Source of the DNA: Juglans regia
Taxonomy: Eukaryota > Streptophyta > Magnoliopsida > Fagales > Juglandaceae
Assembly (NCBI RefSeq): GCF_001411555.2
Contig: NC_049909.1
Coordinates: 1,054,001 to 1,118,000, forward strand
Length of the DNA stretch: 64,000 bases
Direction of reading: 5' to 3'
The first letter of the stretch is position 1, and every line of letters begins with the position of its first letter. The notes under the pieces are model-generated. The model did no database searches. It was not told the origin of the DNA and was given only the letters and a program-made list of their open reading frames with translations. Shown here piece by piece: positions 9,856 to 22,458 of the stretch. A program made the position numbers and the translations under genes.

Positions 9856-12800
9856 AATTTTGTAACATCCCTCCTATTTATCCTTATAGATGAACTCCTA
9901 AATCAACATTAGAATTTAGAAGACTAGCTCATTAGAGTAGTCCACGGCCCTTAGAGCTTTAGAAAGAATTAAATTAAGTTTATAATCTTGGTTAAGAGCA
10001 TTGATTGATCACCACACAATTAGTGATCTTGAAACCATGTTTTAAGCTTGATTTTTATTCTTATCATTTCTCATCCTTTTGTTCTAAAATTCCCCTATTT
10101 GGTTATCCATTTCTATTACTCTTAGATCATATTATAATTTGCGATAAACCTTTTCACATGTCATTTAGGGTAATGTCATGTCAACCCTAAAACCATACCA
10201 ATCGGCACCCATGTGTATTTTTGTGTGCAATGGACTAATGTGCCCCTAGCTTGAATATTTTTATACCATTTTTATCAAGGACATTTATGTCATTGGCCCC
10301 TCAATTTATTCATGAAAGATCCTACCAAGCTTGATTTTCGAAAACCCTAGCTAAAACCCCAAAATTTTGTCTAATTCAAAAATGCCCTTGAATTTTATGC
10401 AACCACCCATGAAAACTCCCCATTTATTTGATTTTATTTGATTATCACTTCACCACCCAATCCCCACCATCTACCACCTAAAGAGGATACTCAAATATGC
10501 CTTAAACTAGCCACAAATGCCAAAAGGATAGTCCAAATGAATAAGATGAAAAAGTTTTGCCTTGTGAATTACTCCATGCCCGCCATCATTAACCCTTAAG
10601 CATGGCATTAATTGCACCACCATTTCACCACTACGACACTGCAAAGCCCCTCTCCCTATAGCCATTTCAGCCTACTCCAATGTGCAATGATCACCAAGTT
10701 AGCCAACCACCCAAGGAGGATCTAGGCTAGGCGACATCATCACCACCGCCCAAACCCCCCAATGGGAGGCCACCTTTGTAACGCCTGTCCTTGTAGTGGG
10801 ACATTTTACAAAATATTTTTATTAAAGGACGACAGGAATTACCGTCCAATTTAAAAACTTTTCACTTGCATACCCAGGGTGCGAGACTCCACGTTTATAA
10901 ATAAAATGTGCTTTGATAATAAAAGAGGTTTACGGTGGAAAACATTAATTTTTATAATAAAAGGCCTCTTGTGCGTTTTAAACTCGTGCCTAGACTTGCG
11001 TGCTCTTCCCTATGAGCCGTGTCCGTCCTGATCATGCAGTTCCTGTGGGGGGAGGGACATGCATAAAAACTAAAATGAGTCGAAGACTCGTAAGCATTAC
11101 TTCATACAATTAAAATATAACAATATAGGTTTTCATTCATGCATTCATCACTCGTACATACTATTACGTGCATGCATACGTGTCATACGTGCGTTCATTT
11201 GAAAATGTCACTGGACGGGGATTTTCTCTTTAAAACATGGGCATCCTTTTTGTAAAACGTTTCTTCCATCAGTACCTTCATTTCTTCAAGAATTCGTGCA
11301 TGTTTACGTACTTACGTGCGTTCTTTTGAAAACTTCACTGGACGAGGCTTTTCTTTTTAAAAGGCTTTCCTTTCTTTAAAACATGTCCCCTGTCAGTGCC
11401 TTCATTTCTTAAAGGTTCGTGCATTCGTGCGTTCGTACATGCATGCATACATCCATTCATTCTTATCACTTTCATAGGCCAGTACACAATGTTACGCCCC
11501 GTGTGTTGGGGTTAGCGGTCTTCCTTTGGACCCAAATTCTGCCCTTGGCCATGGGTTGGGAATCTCTTTCATAGGGGGTAGCACTGGGTGCACTTCTAGT
11601 ACTACTTACCCGGCATTACAATCTGCCCATTCATTAGTACCCTTTTCATTCATTCATGTGGCCGTTACGTATCTTCATACATTCATGCTTTCATTTCTTT
11701 CTTGCTTTTCATTCATTCATTCGTTCATGTCAGCTTGAAAGAGTTGGAGCTTTCAATCAGTTCATTCTTTCATTTAACAGTCCTTTCGTGAGAACGCATT
11801 CCTTTTCATGAGAAATCATTTCTTTTCATGGAAAACATTGTTTGGGGCGTAAGCCTGAAAATCGTCTTTTCCTTTTTCAATTCATTTCAGTCCTATCCTT
11901 TCTTTAACAGTTCGTTCGTGAAAACTTCATTTAAGAACATACATGGGCTAAAACGTCAGTTTTCGTGGCATCCATAAGCGTCACCTTGAATGTCGTCAAT
12001 CATGGCATCCACGAGCATCATCTCGTGGCGCACATGAAAGCGTCGGTTCGTAGGATCCATAAAAACATTCGTTATCATGCCTTTCATGCATTATCATCAG
12101 TTTATGGATTTTCTTAGAAAATACATACAATAGATACAATGTATAGTCATCCATTCATATGCGTACAATTAATACTTTAGGTGCGTAAACAGGGGCTGCC
12201 AAGGAGGGGCCGTACATACTTATACATTTGAACACTTAGTATTTTCTTTCTTAAAGCGTGTTTCGTTTCTTTTCGTAAGCATCTTAAAGGAAAAGCGTTT
12301 CTTGTATATTGGTAAACTCTAGAAGAGTATGAACGTAACACTTACCTGGACTCCATGCTATTTGCATGTCATGCAGTCCATTGATGTGCTTATCAGATGG
12401 CAACCTACATGCATACAGATACCTTAGCGTCATTTTCTATCTAATGCATAAGTAACTTGAACTATAAATAGAACTACGCTATACTTGGAACACTCTCCTT
12501 CTATCTCGTGCACTTACGTGCCTTTTACTATGTTAAACCCTTCGGGGACCACTTACGGTCACCACATCTTCCAACTCAAAGTCTTGCCTCAAGTGCTTAT
12601 CCACTAAAGTGAACCCATGATTCACCTTAGGATTAAGACACTAAGACATTCGTCTTACTCCTCTTACAAACACCTTCCGAAGCATGATTCCGACCGATGG
12701 AAATCACGCATCCCAATCCTAGATAATACACCCGTCACTATCTTCATTCACCTTAGCCCATACTAATCCTCATTCCCATCCATACAAGCCACACGGCTCT

Positions 12801-13189
12801 TAGCCAACTCTGAGGCTTAAGCACCGTGCAACTATGCTCATGACAAATTACCCATTATATATGGTGAATCCGTCCGACACATGTGTCTACCCAAATTACA
12901 CATGTACCTTGCCCCTTCATCACCTAAGATCAACATATGACACGTTGATCACCTACTTGTATAAACAAGCACCATACTCCGATATCAACCTTCTCTTAAC
13001 CTGGCTAGCATGACTCTTCACGCTACCCATCCCTTTTGACAATTCATCCCAACACTTAACACGACAAGACTCCATTCACAACTACGCTTTATGTCACGTT
13101 ATATAGCTCGAGATTGCTCCAAAGCTACAACATGACCTTGTCACGTCACCCGACATCCCGTTACATCATTTCTACGCCAACTCCTAACT

Positions 13190-13620
13190 CATCACGAGTA
13201 TGGTTCCTCACATCACTCCATCACATGGAGTACACTCCACGTGTACTCTCTTTACATACGCTCCATTACCATTATGGCATATCCGCCACATGGTGTATCA
13301 ATCCGCCATACGGAGTACATTCCACATGTACTCTCTTCGTACACATCACGCCACATCACCATTATGGTGTACCCGCCATATGGTGCATCACTATACCACA
13401 TGGAGTACACTTCTCGTGTTCTCCATTCATACACACTATGCTACATCACCATTATGGCATACTCACCATATGGTACATCGCTCTACCACATGGAGTACAC
13501 TCTACGTGTACCCCCTTCATGCACACGACGCCACAACACCATTATGGCATACCCGCCATATGGTGCATCACACCACCACATTGAGTACCCTTCATGTGTA
13601 CTCCCTTTACACGTACTACG
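13190..13620. repeat. 90-bp minisatellite inside the family C LTR, about 4.7 copies
   Basis: The block GGAGTAC recurs at 13227, 13312, 13402, 13492 and (mutated) 13582, so spacing is 85, 90, 90 and 90 bp. Each unit also carries CATTATGGCATA or a variant and CATATGGTGCATCA. Because 90 is divisible by three, long frames stay open in all + frames through 13114-13979. These frames are repeat artefacts rather than genes. A more degenerate tail continues to about 13970. Confidence 0.9.
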
Positions 13621-14114
13621 CCACAAAGTACACTCTACTTGTACTCATCCCGCTCCACAATATGCCAGGAGGGTATATTTTACATATACTCTCCTTATCT
13701 CACACTACGCCACACACAGATAGAGTACACTCAGTGTGTACTGTTTCCATTCCACATACATCACGCCACCATTACAACACAATCCACAACACAACACACT
13801 TCCCAATTACGCCCAACACTTCACAGTACACTACATGGCACAACACATCTCCAACCAACACATATATGCCCAACACTTTATCACTACACAGAATGCCCAA
13901 CACTTCATCACACAGCACCACATCACAATACCACAACTCCACAAATACCAACAGCACAGTCCACAACCTAGTCAACTAATCAAAATCTAACATAATTAAC
14001 GAGGGATAGAGGGTTATACCATCGATGGGATAACCGGTGCGTTGCTCGTTGATCGTCACAGCCGATGATGTCGGAAGAGTCGTACGTGGTGGCTAACCCA
14101 CGTACTTTACCTGT

Positions 14115-15110
14115 TTAGGCATTTGGATAGCTAGGTGTGGTCTTGGAAGAGCTCGTGAAGGCCTTGTGATGATGACAAGGAGCGTAACACGGCAGATCTA
14201 GCCATGTACAATGGCGGTCAGCCAAGCGCAGTGGCTGTCCATTACGTGCAGTGACTACCCACCACTCAAAGTGGTGGTTTGGACCTAGGGTTGGGCTGAG
14301 GGGTTGCTGGTGGAGCTCCTGGTGACACTGGGGTGGCACCACAATGGCTCACGGCAGCGAATCTGGCCGCACGGTGGAGGAGAAGCCTTGGGAGAGTGAG
14401 AGAGAGTGTGCGTGCGTGGGTGGCAAATCGGGGCCGTGGGAGGTTGGGTTGGCTTGGTGGCTGCCTGAGGAGGCTCAAGGTGGCGATTACCAGCCGTGGG
14501 TGGCGGCGCACGGCGGTGGAGGGGTGCAACCCTTGCGTTGTAGAGAGGGAGAAGTCGTGCATGAGTGAGAGGTTTGAGAGGGGTGGAGAGCTTGGCTGAC
14601 TTGGAGGAGCTCGGGGAGGAGCCATGGTGTCGCTAGGTGGTCGTGGGTGCCGCGTACGGCGATGCTAGAGGCCGCGCACGGTGAAGCCGTGCGTTGGTCT
14701 CCTTGTGCGTGCGTGTGCACGACAGAGGGGGAAGGTGGCTGCATGGGAGGTGCTGGTTTTGCTAGAGGGTGGTGGCCGGTGGCAGAGGAAGCTGCCGTGG
14801 AGGTGGTGGCGCTGGAGGATGTGCACGGCAGCGCTAAGGACAGCAAGCCCATTCGGGCTTTGCACTTCCAGCGGAGAGGAAGAGGGAGCGTGAGGGAGAG
14901 GGGCTGGGATAGGGAGGCTCGCCGAAGTGGGAGCAAGCCGTTAGTGGTGGAGGTGACGTTCACTAGCGCACGGCGGCACCGGACTGTGCATTGGAGGCTT
15001 CGGCGTGAAGAGAGGCACGCTGCGTACTACGTACGCCGAAGGAGAGAAGGAGGAGAGAGAGAGAGAGGGCTGGGGAAAAGTGAGGGAGAAAGAGAGGGGG
15101 TCTGGGTATT
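14115..15110. other. GC-rich segment of the family C LTR with overlapping spurious ORFs
   Basis: This stretch is markedly richer in G and C than its AT-rich surroundings and contains (GA)n runs near 15052-15072. ORFs overlap in several frames on both strands (for example 14647-15171 + and 14487-14963 -), with composition biased to Arg, Gly, Ser and Pro. No conserved motif is visible. A TATA-like GTATTTAACCC at 15106-15116 might mark a promoter of the LTR. It is best read as regulatory or untranslated LTR sequence. Confidence 0.5.
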
Positions 15111-15764
15111 TAACCCAGTCCCTTCGTCCGGGGATCTACGTATTGATCTAACGGTGGATCTCAAATATTGATTTCAAAATGCGTAAATATTAACTTAATT
15201 AAAAACGCTTAGAGAAATTAAGATAGAATATTATTTTAAACTAACTTTAGTTTATAAAAGAATATTCTTCATCATTAATAAAATGATGAAGTCTCACTTA
15301 ACATATTAAAGAGAATAAAACCATTTGATTAATAAAAGCTTTCAACATAATTTAAATCTCATAATATATTAATAATTGAAATCATTTTAATAATAATATT
15401 AAAATGATTTCTGACGATTATAATTTTTTTGGAGCTCTTCAAGAATATTATGATTGTCATATTTAAGATTAAATCTTAATTCAATAACATTGGAAATACT
15501 CCTTATAAATATTTCCAGCATATTTAAAACACTGGGCGTGCCCTGGAAGTCACAAGATATCTTTCGAAACACGCCATCATGGTTCGGCACGCATGAAGAG
15601 TCTCGCAGTCGCTAGATAGAAGGGGCAGACAATTTACAAAATCTCTACCCTCGGGATTTGCTTACGTCATAAAGACGGAACATACGTCAGAAAGAAGAAG
15701 CATACATAAGAAGGAAGGAGTAGGGTATGACAACCTTGCCAACGCCGCACACACCCCTTGGAGC

Positions 15765-15773
15765 CTATATAAA
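15765..15773 (+). promoter_or_regulatory. TATA box of the family A LTR
   Basis: CTATATAAA is followed by a C/T-rich stretch and repeated GAGTGTTCTTGAG-type sequence. The same arrangement recurs in the other family A copies at 38188 (+) and, on the minus strand, near 28765, 39587 and 61870. This recurrence supports it as the LTR core promoter separating U3 from R. Confidence 0.6.
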
Positions 15774-16720
15774 CTCCACTCCATCCCACTTCTTTCTCAC
15801 TTCACTTCTTTAAACCCCCTTGAGTGTTCTTGAGAGTTCTCATCCTCTAGTTCTTTGAAGTTCTTAAGTGTTCTAAGTGAGTGCTTGAGTTGTGAGTTTG
15901 GAGTGGGAAGCTTCAAGAGGCTACTGAATCTTTGTATGTTTTCTCTCTAGATCTTAGTTTATATGTTAAGTTGTGTTTTTTAGTGTTAGCATTAATTCTG
16001 GGCGTTTATAGCATGAGATACCATGTTTAGCTAGAAGCCGAAATATTGGTCGATAGGTTTATAGTTTAAATTATTTTGGTGAAAATATTAGTTATGGCAT
16101 GCCTTGATAATTCATGATATGATTCGAGTATGTTTTAGAATAATTTTTGGAGGATTAGTTTGAGGTTAGAAACATGTCATAATAGGTTTTAACCTCTATC
16201 TTGTGTATATCATCAAAGCATGTATGGTTTGACTTTTAATCATGCTTCATTTGAGGAAATTGACTTATTTTACTTAGGCTTGAAATATGAGCATTTAGAA
16301 AACAGTTTGATTGGGATAAGAAGAAATGCATGATTTAATTCTAGCATGTCATTGATAGAAAGGTCATTTCATGCATCACTTGAGGTTTAGCTAGAAGAAT
16401 TTAAGGATTTTATTAGACACAATTAAGTGTTGGGATGAACTTGCTCAAAGTTAGTCTTTTATTTCGTCATTGAGGACTTATAGTGATCATCTTTTTATCG
16501 GAGGAATTTGTCATGCATGCATTCATGATGATCTATAGTCAAAATTTTGTATAGGCATCAACTAGAGAGCATGCAACAAATTGAGAATGAATAGGCTAAG
16601 ATCACTTTGATTTTTTTAAGGCATAGACGGTCTTAGATTGTGCAAGATATGAGGACTATGAATTTTATTAAGACTGGAGAGCATTTGCATTAGTAGCAAT
16701 ATTTGAAAGTTTAGGGGTAT

Positions 16721-17103
16721 TGTAACACCCGGGCCCAGTGCGAAGTTGTTATAAAAAATTATGGATTTTTATGTGCGAAAAGCCCATTTGATTTTTTTTT
16801 TTTAAATAGACTTCTGACCAAAAACTCTTAAAGTAAGCCCGAATTTTTGCATGCCCAAACACCAAGCCGTGAGATCAAAGATCAGACCCCCATAACATTC
16901 ACGTCTTCATGTCATGCACATTTTCATCTCTAGGGTTTACTAGCTTTTCCTTATATAAAAATCTCAAGTAGAAACTCCCCACGTTTCCCACGTCTCTTTC
17001 CGTTAGTCTCATGCACGTCTCTTTCCTCGCATCCTTTCTAGGGTTTTTCTTACCCTATATATTTACACGATAACCTCAAATTTTCGTACAGGCCTCAATC
17101 CCA

Positions 17104-17134
<31 letters not shown>

Positions 17135-18504
17135 AACATCCTCAACCCTAGACTCAGTTGCCGCCACACCACCTCTACCTTTAGTCCCAAGCTAAGAAGT
17201 AGGTTATTTTAGAAGTTTAGGATTAAATATCGAAATAAGTGGTTGATTGGAAATTTACGGGAATTACTTGATTATTTTATAGGTGAAGATTGTTAATTGT
17301 TCAACATTTTGAGGAAAATTTTGAAAAGCTAAGAAGTTCAGGTAAGCGGGGTTTTTATGCTAGATTTTGCATTAAAATAAAATGAGTTGAGGTTGATTTT
17401 TAGAAAATATACATATTTGGTTATGAAAATAAATTTGAACTACCTCAGTTATTTGTTTTACATTACTCATGAGATTCTGTTTATGAAGAAAGTATTTTTC
17501 ATCATGACTGGTGTAGACATGAGCTTATTTTTTGACATTCTGTTTCTGAACTTTGAAAAAGAAAGCGAATATGAAATTTCTGCATAAATTATGTTGTGAT
17601 ATGATTTTGTTCTGTTCTGAAGATTTTGGTCAGTACTTTGTTTGGATAAGACGTGATTTCTGAAAACCTTTGGCATGACTTTTTGATTCTGAATTTGATT
17701 CTATTTCCACTCTGTTCAGTTACGGTCCTGCCACGGGTGATAATAGTGGCATACTACCCAACCACGGGTTACAATAGTGGATACGGCCCAACCACGGGTA
17801 ATAATACTGGATACGGCCCAACCACGGGTTATAATAGTGGACACGGCCCAACCACGGGTAATAATAGTGGATACGACCCAACCATGGGTAATAATAGTGG
17901 ATACGGCCCTGCCACGGGTTATAGTAGTGGTTTCTGTTTTGAGTGCACACCTTGCTGACAGAGTAATTTATGTTCTGCTTGGCTATCCGCAGATGCACAA
18001 CCCTACCACGGGAGTTATACTTGGCTTCTTTTCTGATATGATGTTTTGATGATGATGATGATCATTTGTGCTATGCCAAATGATGTTTTTGAATGAAATT
18101 GTTTCTGAATTTTTGCTCTGATATTTTGATCATATGTTCGGCTTCTGTACTCTGAAAATGAAAATGTTTTGTTCTGCATTCTGATCTCGGTAAATGCTCA
18201 TGTTTGCACACTAGTATATGTCCTCTACTTACTGAGTTGTTGATAACTCACCCCTTATCTCCAATTATTTTTCAGATGATTTTGAATATTCCAACTAAGG
18301 ATCAGGAATATGGAGCATCGGTGAGATGATTATTTAAACATAGCGGATTACTCATAGATGATTTCTGAGAAGTGGCAGATTTTATTAAGAGATTTTGTAG
18401 TATACTGATGACTTTATATTTTGGAGTCTATAAATATATTGATGAATTGTGAGTTTTAAGTATTAAGGGCTAACTCTCCGAACCTTTGGGAACGGGGCGT
18501 TACA
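16721..18504 (+). mobile_element. Family B solo LTR, 1784 bp, flanked by GGTAT duplication
   Basis: It begins TGTAACACCCGGGCCCAGTG and ends CGGGGCGTTACA. GGTAT flanks both sides (16716-16720 and 18505-18509), a perfect 5-bp duplication. It sits inside the family A LTR: the flanks rejoin to GGGGTAT-TTTTTG, comparable to the uninterrupted copy at 39117-39127. It contains an (AT)n tract at 17105-17132 and a 30-bp minisatellite at 17731-17935. A second family B copy is at 55709-59570. Confidence 0.85.
17731..17935. repeat. 30-bp minisatellite in the family B LTR, seven copies
   Basis: CCACGGGT or a one-base variant recurs every 30 bp at 17732, 17762, 17792, 17822, 17852, 17882 and 17912, each followed by an ATAATAGTGG-type block. 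A stray unit lies at about 18003. The 30-bp length keeps frames open on both strands, giving proteins such as repeated GYGPTTGNN, which are artefacts. Units abut directly with no spacers. The same unit occurs in the other family B LTR at 58683-58990. Confidence 0.95.
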
Positions 18505-19839
18505 GGTATTTTTTGTAATTTCTCTTTTTTCTCAAAATTGTTTTTCCTTAAGCTAGTATAGATTCTAACGTAGTACATTTTTTTATCACAACCACTACCT
18601 TACGTCCAACTTCAATAGTATGTAAGTGGGCCTCTAACTTACACTTTGATGATTATTTATCATTTATTGATAAATACCACTTTTATTTTATAACTATCAT
18701 TTCGAGCATGAAATGTCATCTTGCATGCAACTATAATTCTTGAAATGTGCCACATACATGCATATCATGAAAATCATTTTTTAAAAGTATTTCATGAAAA
18801 TTTATTATATCACAACCACAAAGGCTAGGATGGGGAAGTATCCTGGTGGAACTCTTCTATCCACTCTGGAGTGATTAAATATGGAGTGGTAACCCATGAG
18901 TTGACAAAAAATAAAAAACAGGCTTCGAATGAGTTCTTTTTAAAGAACGCAAGAGCGAAGTCATGTTATGACACCAAATACTGGTGGGTGTACATGTTAT
19001 GATCTTTACGATGTTATGTTATGTTTCTAATGCATTGAGAATGAGTTTACAGACAACATAATTTCGACCGGAGTTATACTACGGTCACCGGCAGGTACTC
19101 ACAGTGCATATGGAGAACTGTGATGATACCATACGATATGTTAATTCTATGATTTTATATGATTCATGATGAAAAACTAAGTTTTTTTAACGACGGAAGT
19201 GAAATTATATTCTCTGTAAGAAAATGTGCACCAAAAATCTATTTTCCTTGAGAAATCTGAATGGGAGATAAATATAGTTTTTTTGCATTGCATGCATCTA
19301 ATGTTTATCATTCTTCATACATATTTTATCTTTGTGCACGTTGGTTATCTAACTTACTAAGATTTCAAGTAAATCTCACTTTTTGTGGATCCACTATCAT
19401 TTCATTCAAAATGATAAAAGTTGTAGATGTCGATGGTCTCAATGGACCAGTGGATCAAGAGGATTGAGGAGGAACCAAACGTTGACAGGAGACCTGATCT
19501 TGTTTTGATATTTCTAGGCCTGACCCTTTGTGCCATAGAGCACATGAAACAACTGGTTTAAATTTCTTTTGGAAACTTGGTATTATGCACTAAGATTAAG
19601 CTACCTAATGATTTGAACGTAAGGTTTAATAAATATTATTGGGATGATTTTATTTATTCTGGTATGAGTTCATTTTTACCCTTACTTTCTGCTGCGATTG
19701 TTGCATACTGCTAGTTGTATTTCTAGGATGCGTTGCATATTAACTGTCATGTACGGGGTTATGTAACTTTATGTTGTATGTCCTGACGCTCTAAGTCTCT
19801 GTTACATCCCAAGCAGAGATTGGGGGCGTCACAAGTTTC

Positions 19840-20101
19840 AATTGACAAGGAATCCCCAACATGGAAACAATCGATGGAAACAACATCTGTGAATTTCCTG
19901 GCCCGAATGTCTTCTAATATCTCATCAATGTAATCAATATATTCATCATTGTCTTTAGTATCATGCAAATCATCCTCATCACTAAAAGATAAAGATTTAT
20001 CCTCACCATGAAATATCTATACTGTATAATTTGAATCAATCCCTGTAATGAACAAATGACTCTCAACATCACCGATAGATAGGAAACAATTATTTGCACA
20101 T
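19840..20101 (-). pseudogene. CACTA transposase, upstream part of the coding region
   Basis: The minus strand gives an acidic segment (ISFHGEDKS-type, then DNDEYIDYIDEILEDIRARK) ending in FHVGDSLSIET at 19840. Deleting the family A LTR and one 5-bp flank joins this directly, in frame, to EPTESFDQLL at 9855. This supports it as the same gene. The acidic stretch before TNP2 is typical of plant CACTA transposases. Further upstream coding is lost at the copia LTR. Confidence 0.55.
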
Positions 20102-21157
20102 TGTTGAACCCAAGGTTTCAAGCATCATAAAATTCTATATCTACTTATGGATTTTGATGATAACAAATGAGTTCAAGCACAAACAAGCCTCAAGTTGTCC
20201 ACAAAATGAAGTCAAGAACATTAACAAATCAAGTATAAGTAAGAAAGCAAACTACTTTACAAATGAAGATCTTAAATTATTTTTGTACACCTCTTTCAAA
20301 TTCTAAAAGGGTTTAAGGCTAAAAAAGAATATTTTCTCCATAAACATCAATTTGCATTTTTCACATGTGCATGATATGTTTGAAAATTTGAAATTTGAAT
20401 ATTTGAAAGATAATTGATTGTCATTTTTCACATGTGAATGATATGTTGAAAATTTGAAAAATGATCAATGCTCTTTTTGACATATGAAAAATAGTAGAAG
20501 CTTTTGTTTGAAGTTTTTGTAAAATGATTGATTCTCATTTTGACATTTGCAAAAAGGTAAAACTTTTGTTTGAAAAACTTTGAAAAATGAATGATTTTGT
20601 CTTTGTTTTTGACAATTAGAAAGGATAATTTTTTGTCTGAAACTTTTGAAAAGTGAATTGTACTCCTTTTTGAAATTTGAATCTTTTTAAATTTGAAAAG
20701 GAAGTTCTATAGGTCTATAAATAGCTCATTTGAGATTTTCAAAAACACGTAACAAACTACAACCTTTAAAACATTCATTCATCAAAAGCGCTCAATCTCT
20801 CATTTCTAGCATTGAGTCTCAACACTTATTATTAATTTTGAGAGTTATAGTTTGCCCTGTACCATTTCATTTCATTTCACTCATTGAAGAGTATATTTTA
20901 ATAACCTACCCACTATTAGCTCTTGTATAAACAGTAAAAGAGTGTGTGTAACCCCTGTGAGTGTAGTAGGAGTTTTACACAGGGAATAGCTGAATTACCA
21001 CTTGTAAGCAATTGTAAGTGCAAAAGGTATTCTACACAAATACTTTGAAGCATTATTGCCCAAAGGTGTAATAGCTTTTTATTTCCATCTAAATGAGGTT
21101 GAATAATGAACTTGAGAATCTTCAAGGGATAGCTTGAGGTGAGGATGTAGGATAGCT
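20102..21157 (+). mobile_element. Ty1/copia-type LTR, 3' end truncated
   Basis: It starts TGTTGAACCCAAGG, with TTTTGATGATAACAAATGAG soon after, a beginning I associate with copia LTRs. A TATA box (TATAAATAG) lies at 20716-20724 and is followed by an R/U5-like region. The late part has GGGATAGCTTGAGG and GAGGATGTAGG, then a short repeat of ATAGCTTGAGGTG, after which gypsy sequence begins (about 21182). The expected LTR end and primer-binding site are missing, so its right end was lost. Between 20350 and 20700 it holds four or five diverged copies of a TTTGAAAATTTG/ATGAT motif. Confidence 0.55.
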
Positions 21158-21181
21158 TGAGGTGGGAATCTTCGATGGGGG

Positions 21182-22458
21182 CCATCCTCTGATGTCTCAT
21201 CTTGGATGTTATAAAAGTACTCATCCACATCTAAATCGTAAAAGATGTTAACTCTCTCCTCGTGGCATCTCCACTGCCTATACTCCTTGTCCTCAAGCCA
21301 GGGGTCTCCCTCCTCACAGAAACGAATGCGACTCGGGGAAGAGTCAGAAGTATCAGATGTGTCAAGGGAGTGGGGTTAGGAATGAGCAGCTCTTGCTTGA
21401 ACTAGCACTGCTCTGATGCCTAGTTCGACTCAGCTGATCTGGTGCAACTGAGAAAATCGATCTCATACGACGTCTAAGTCATCTGGCCCTAGTCTCTCCC
21501 ATCCAGTAGATGGGATCATAAGGCTAATGTTCCTCATGTGGCTGGGCTCTCCTCAGATGAATATGACCTCTCCCATCATGGCCTAGAATGTGAGTCCTAT
21601 GGCACTCCAGCCTCTCTTGCTGGGCCTAAAATGCGTCAGCCATACGGCCTAATTGTCCCTATCCCTGCTGAGCTCTCAGCCTCTGAAGTCGAATGCGGGT
21701 CATATACATTTGTTCGACGATCCTACCATTACCGACCATGGTGCAACTGAAAATCACGGGAAAGAATGCGGATCACACAGGTGAAATGACGATGGATGCC
21801 ATGCATGAATGGGATGCAAATGTGATGTCAAACAAGTAGGGGTATTTGGTTCTCATATCGGATTCTTTTACCCACTTAGCTTCCTCAATATTACGATTTT
21901 GCCTAGAACCTTAAGCAAAGGAAGTTTTCGATTCTGAAGTTCCTTATCCTTCCAATCTGTGATCTGAATAGGAATCCCTTCATATGTTAGGTCAAGTTGG
22001 AGCAAAATATCCCTTGTATCAACAATTATTGGTATCTGTCTCTCGAAGCTCTTCGTAAGGGAAGATACATGAAAGACATTGTGAACTCCTTGGAAGTTAG
22101 TGGGAAGATCCAGTCTATAAGCAACTGCTCTTACTCTTTCCAGTATCTCAAAGGGTCCTACATATCTTGGACTTAGCTTCCCCTTCTTTCCAAATCAAAA
22201 GACTCATTTCATGGGCGATACTTTGAGGTAGACCCAATCACCAACTTTGAATTCGAGGTTCCTTATCCAATGTTCGGCTTAGCTGTTCTGCCTATCTTGG
22301 GTAGCCTTCATCCTTTCCCTTATTAGCTGGATTTAATCCTTCATTTCTTGAAGAATCTCTACACCATAAATCTTCCCTTCTCCTACCTTATCCCAGTATA
22401 AGGGAGATATGTATTTCTTTCCGTATAAAGGTTCGTAGGGTGCCATCTGAATGGTGGC
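21182..22458 (-). pseudogene. gypsy integrase C-terminus and 3' internal tail
   Basis: The minus strand continues with APYEPLYGKKY, FKVGDWVYLKVSPMK and [12 protein letters not shown] (the GPY/F module). Next come [19 protein letters not shown] and a chromodomain-like remnant ([16 protein letters not shown]) near 22000-21900. The remaining sequence to 21182 has no ORF. A second copy of its last ~430 bp is at 30450-30900, upstream of the LTR, with long identical blocks such as TCTCTCCTCGTGGCATCTCC. Confidence 0.75.

Larger units (their letters stand above)
10777..15732 (+). mobile_element. Family C solo LTR, 4956 bp, flanked by ACCTT duplication
   Basis: It begins TGTAACGCCTG and ends GGGTATGACA. 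ACCTT is present immediately before (10772-10776) and after (15733-15737), a perfect 5-bp duplication. Removing the insert and one copy rejoins family A LTR sequence just upstream of its TATA box. Inside are an AT-rich start, a 90-bp minisatellite, and a GC-rich block (14115-15110) with short purine repeats. There is no coding domain. Nearly 5 kb is long for a solo LTR. Confidence 0.8.
9861..19834 (+). mobile_element. Family A gypsy LTR, apparently solo, split by two nested solo LTRs
   Basis: It starts with TGTAACATCC and ends with GGGGGCGTCACA, the TG...CA pattern. Its own sequence is 9861-10776, 15733-16720 and 18505-19834, about 3.2 kb in total. The rest is two later insertions. No primer-binding site follows and no polypurine tract precedes, so it is a solo LTR. 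The flanks AATTT (9856-9860) and AGTTT (19835-19839) fit a 5-bp duplication with one mismatch. Its 3' end matches, in inverse orientation, the start of the sequences at 26516, 55239 and 63315, for example the shared block GAGACTTAGAGCGTC. Confidence 0.75.

Noticed and set aside
13114..13979. Long overlapping + ORFs of up to 259 aa
   Set aside because: They read through the 90-bp minisatellite; the unit is a multiple of three, so frames stay open by chance. Three frames are open at once, and none has a domain.
14266..15171. GC-rich ORFs on both strands resembling a small gene
   Set aside because: Inside a solo LTR with clear duplication; biased composition, overlapping frames, no start context or conserved motif.
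17731..17935. Regular 30-bp repeats as a possible CRISPR array
   Set aside because: Units are directly adjacent without unique spacers, and the context is a plant LTR.
17653..18049. Repeat proteins such as (GYGPTTGNN)n on + and a mirror on -
   Set aside because: They come from the 30-bp minisatellite in a solo LTR; open on both strands for the same arithmetic reason.
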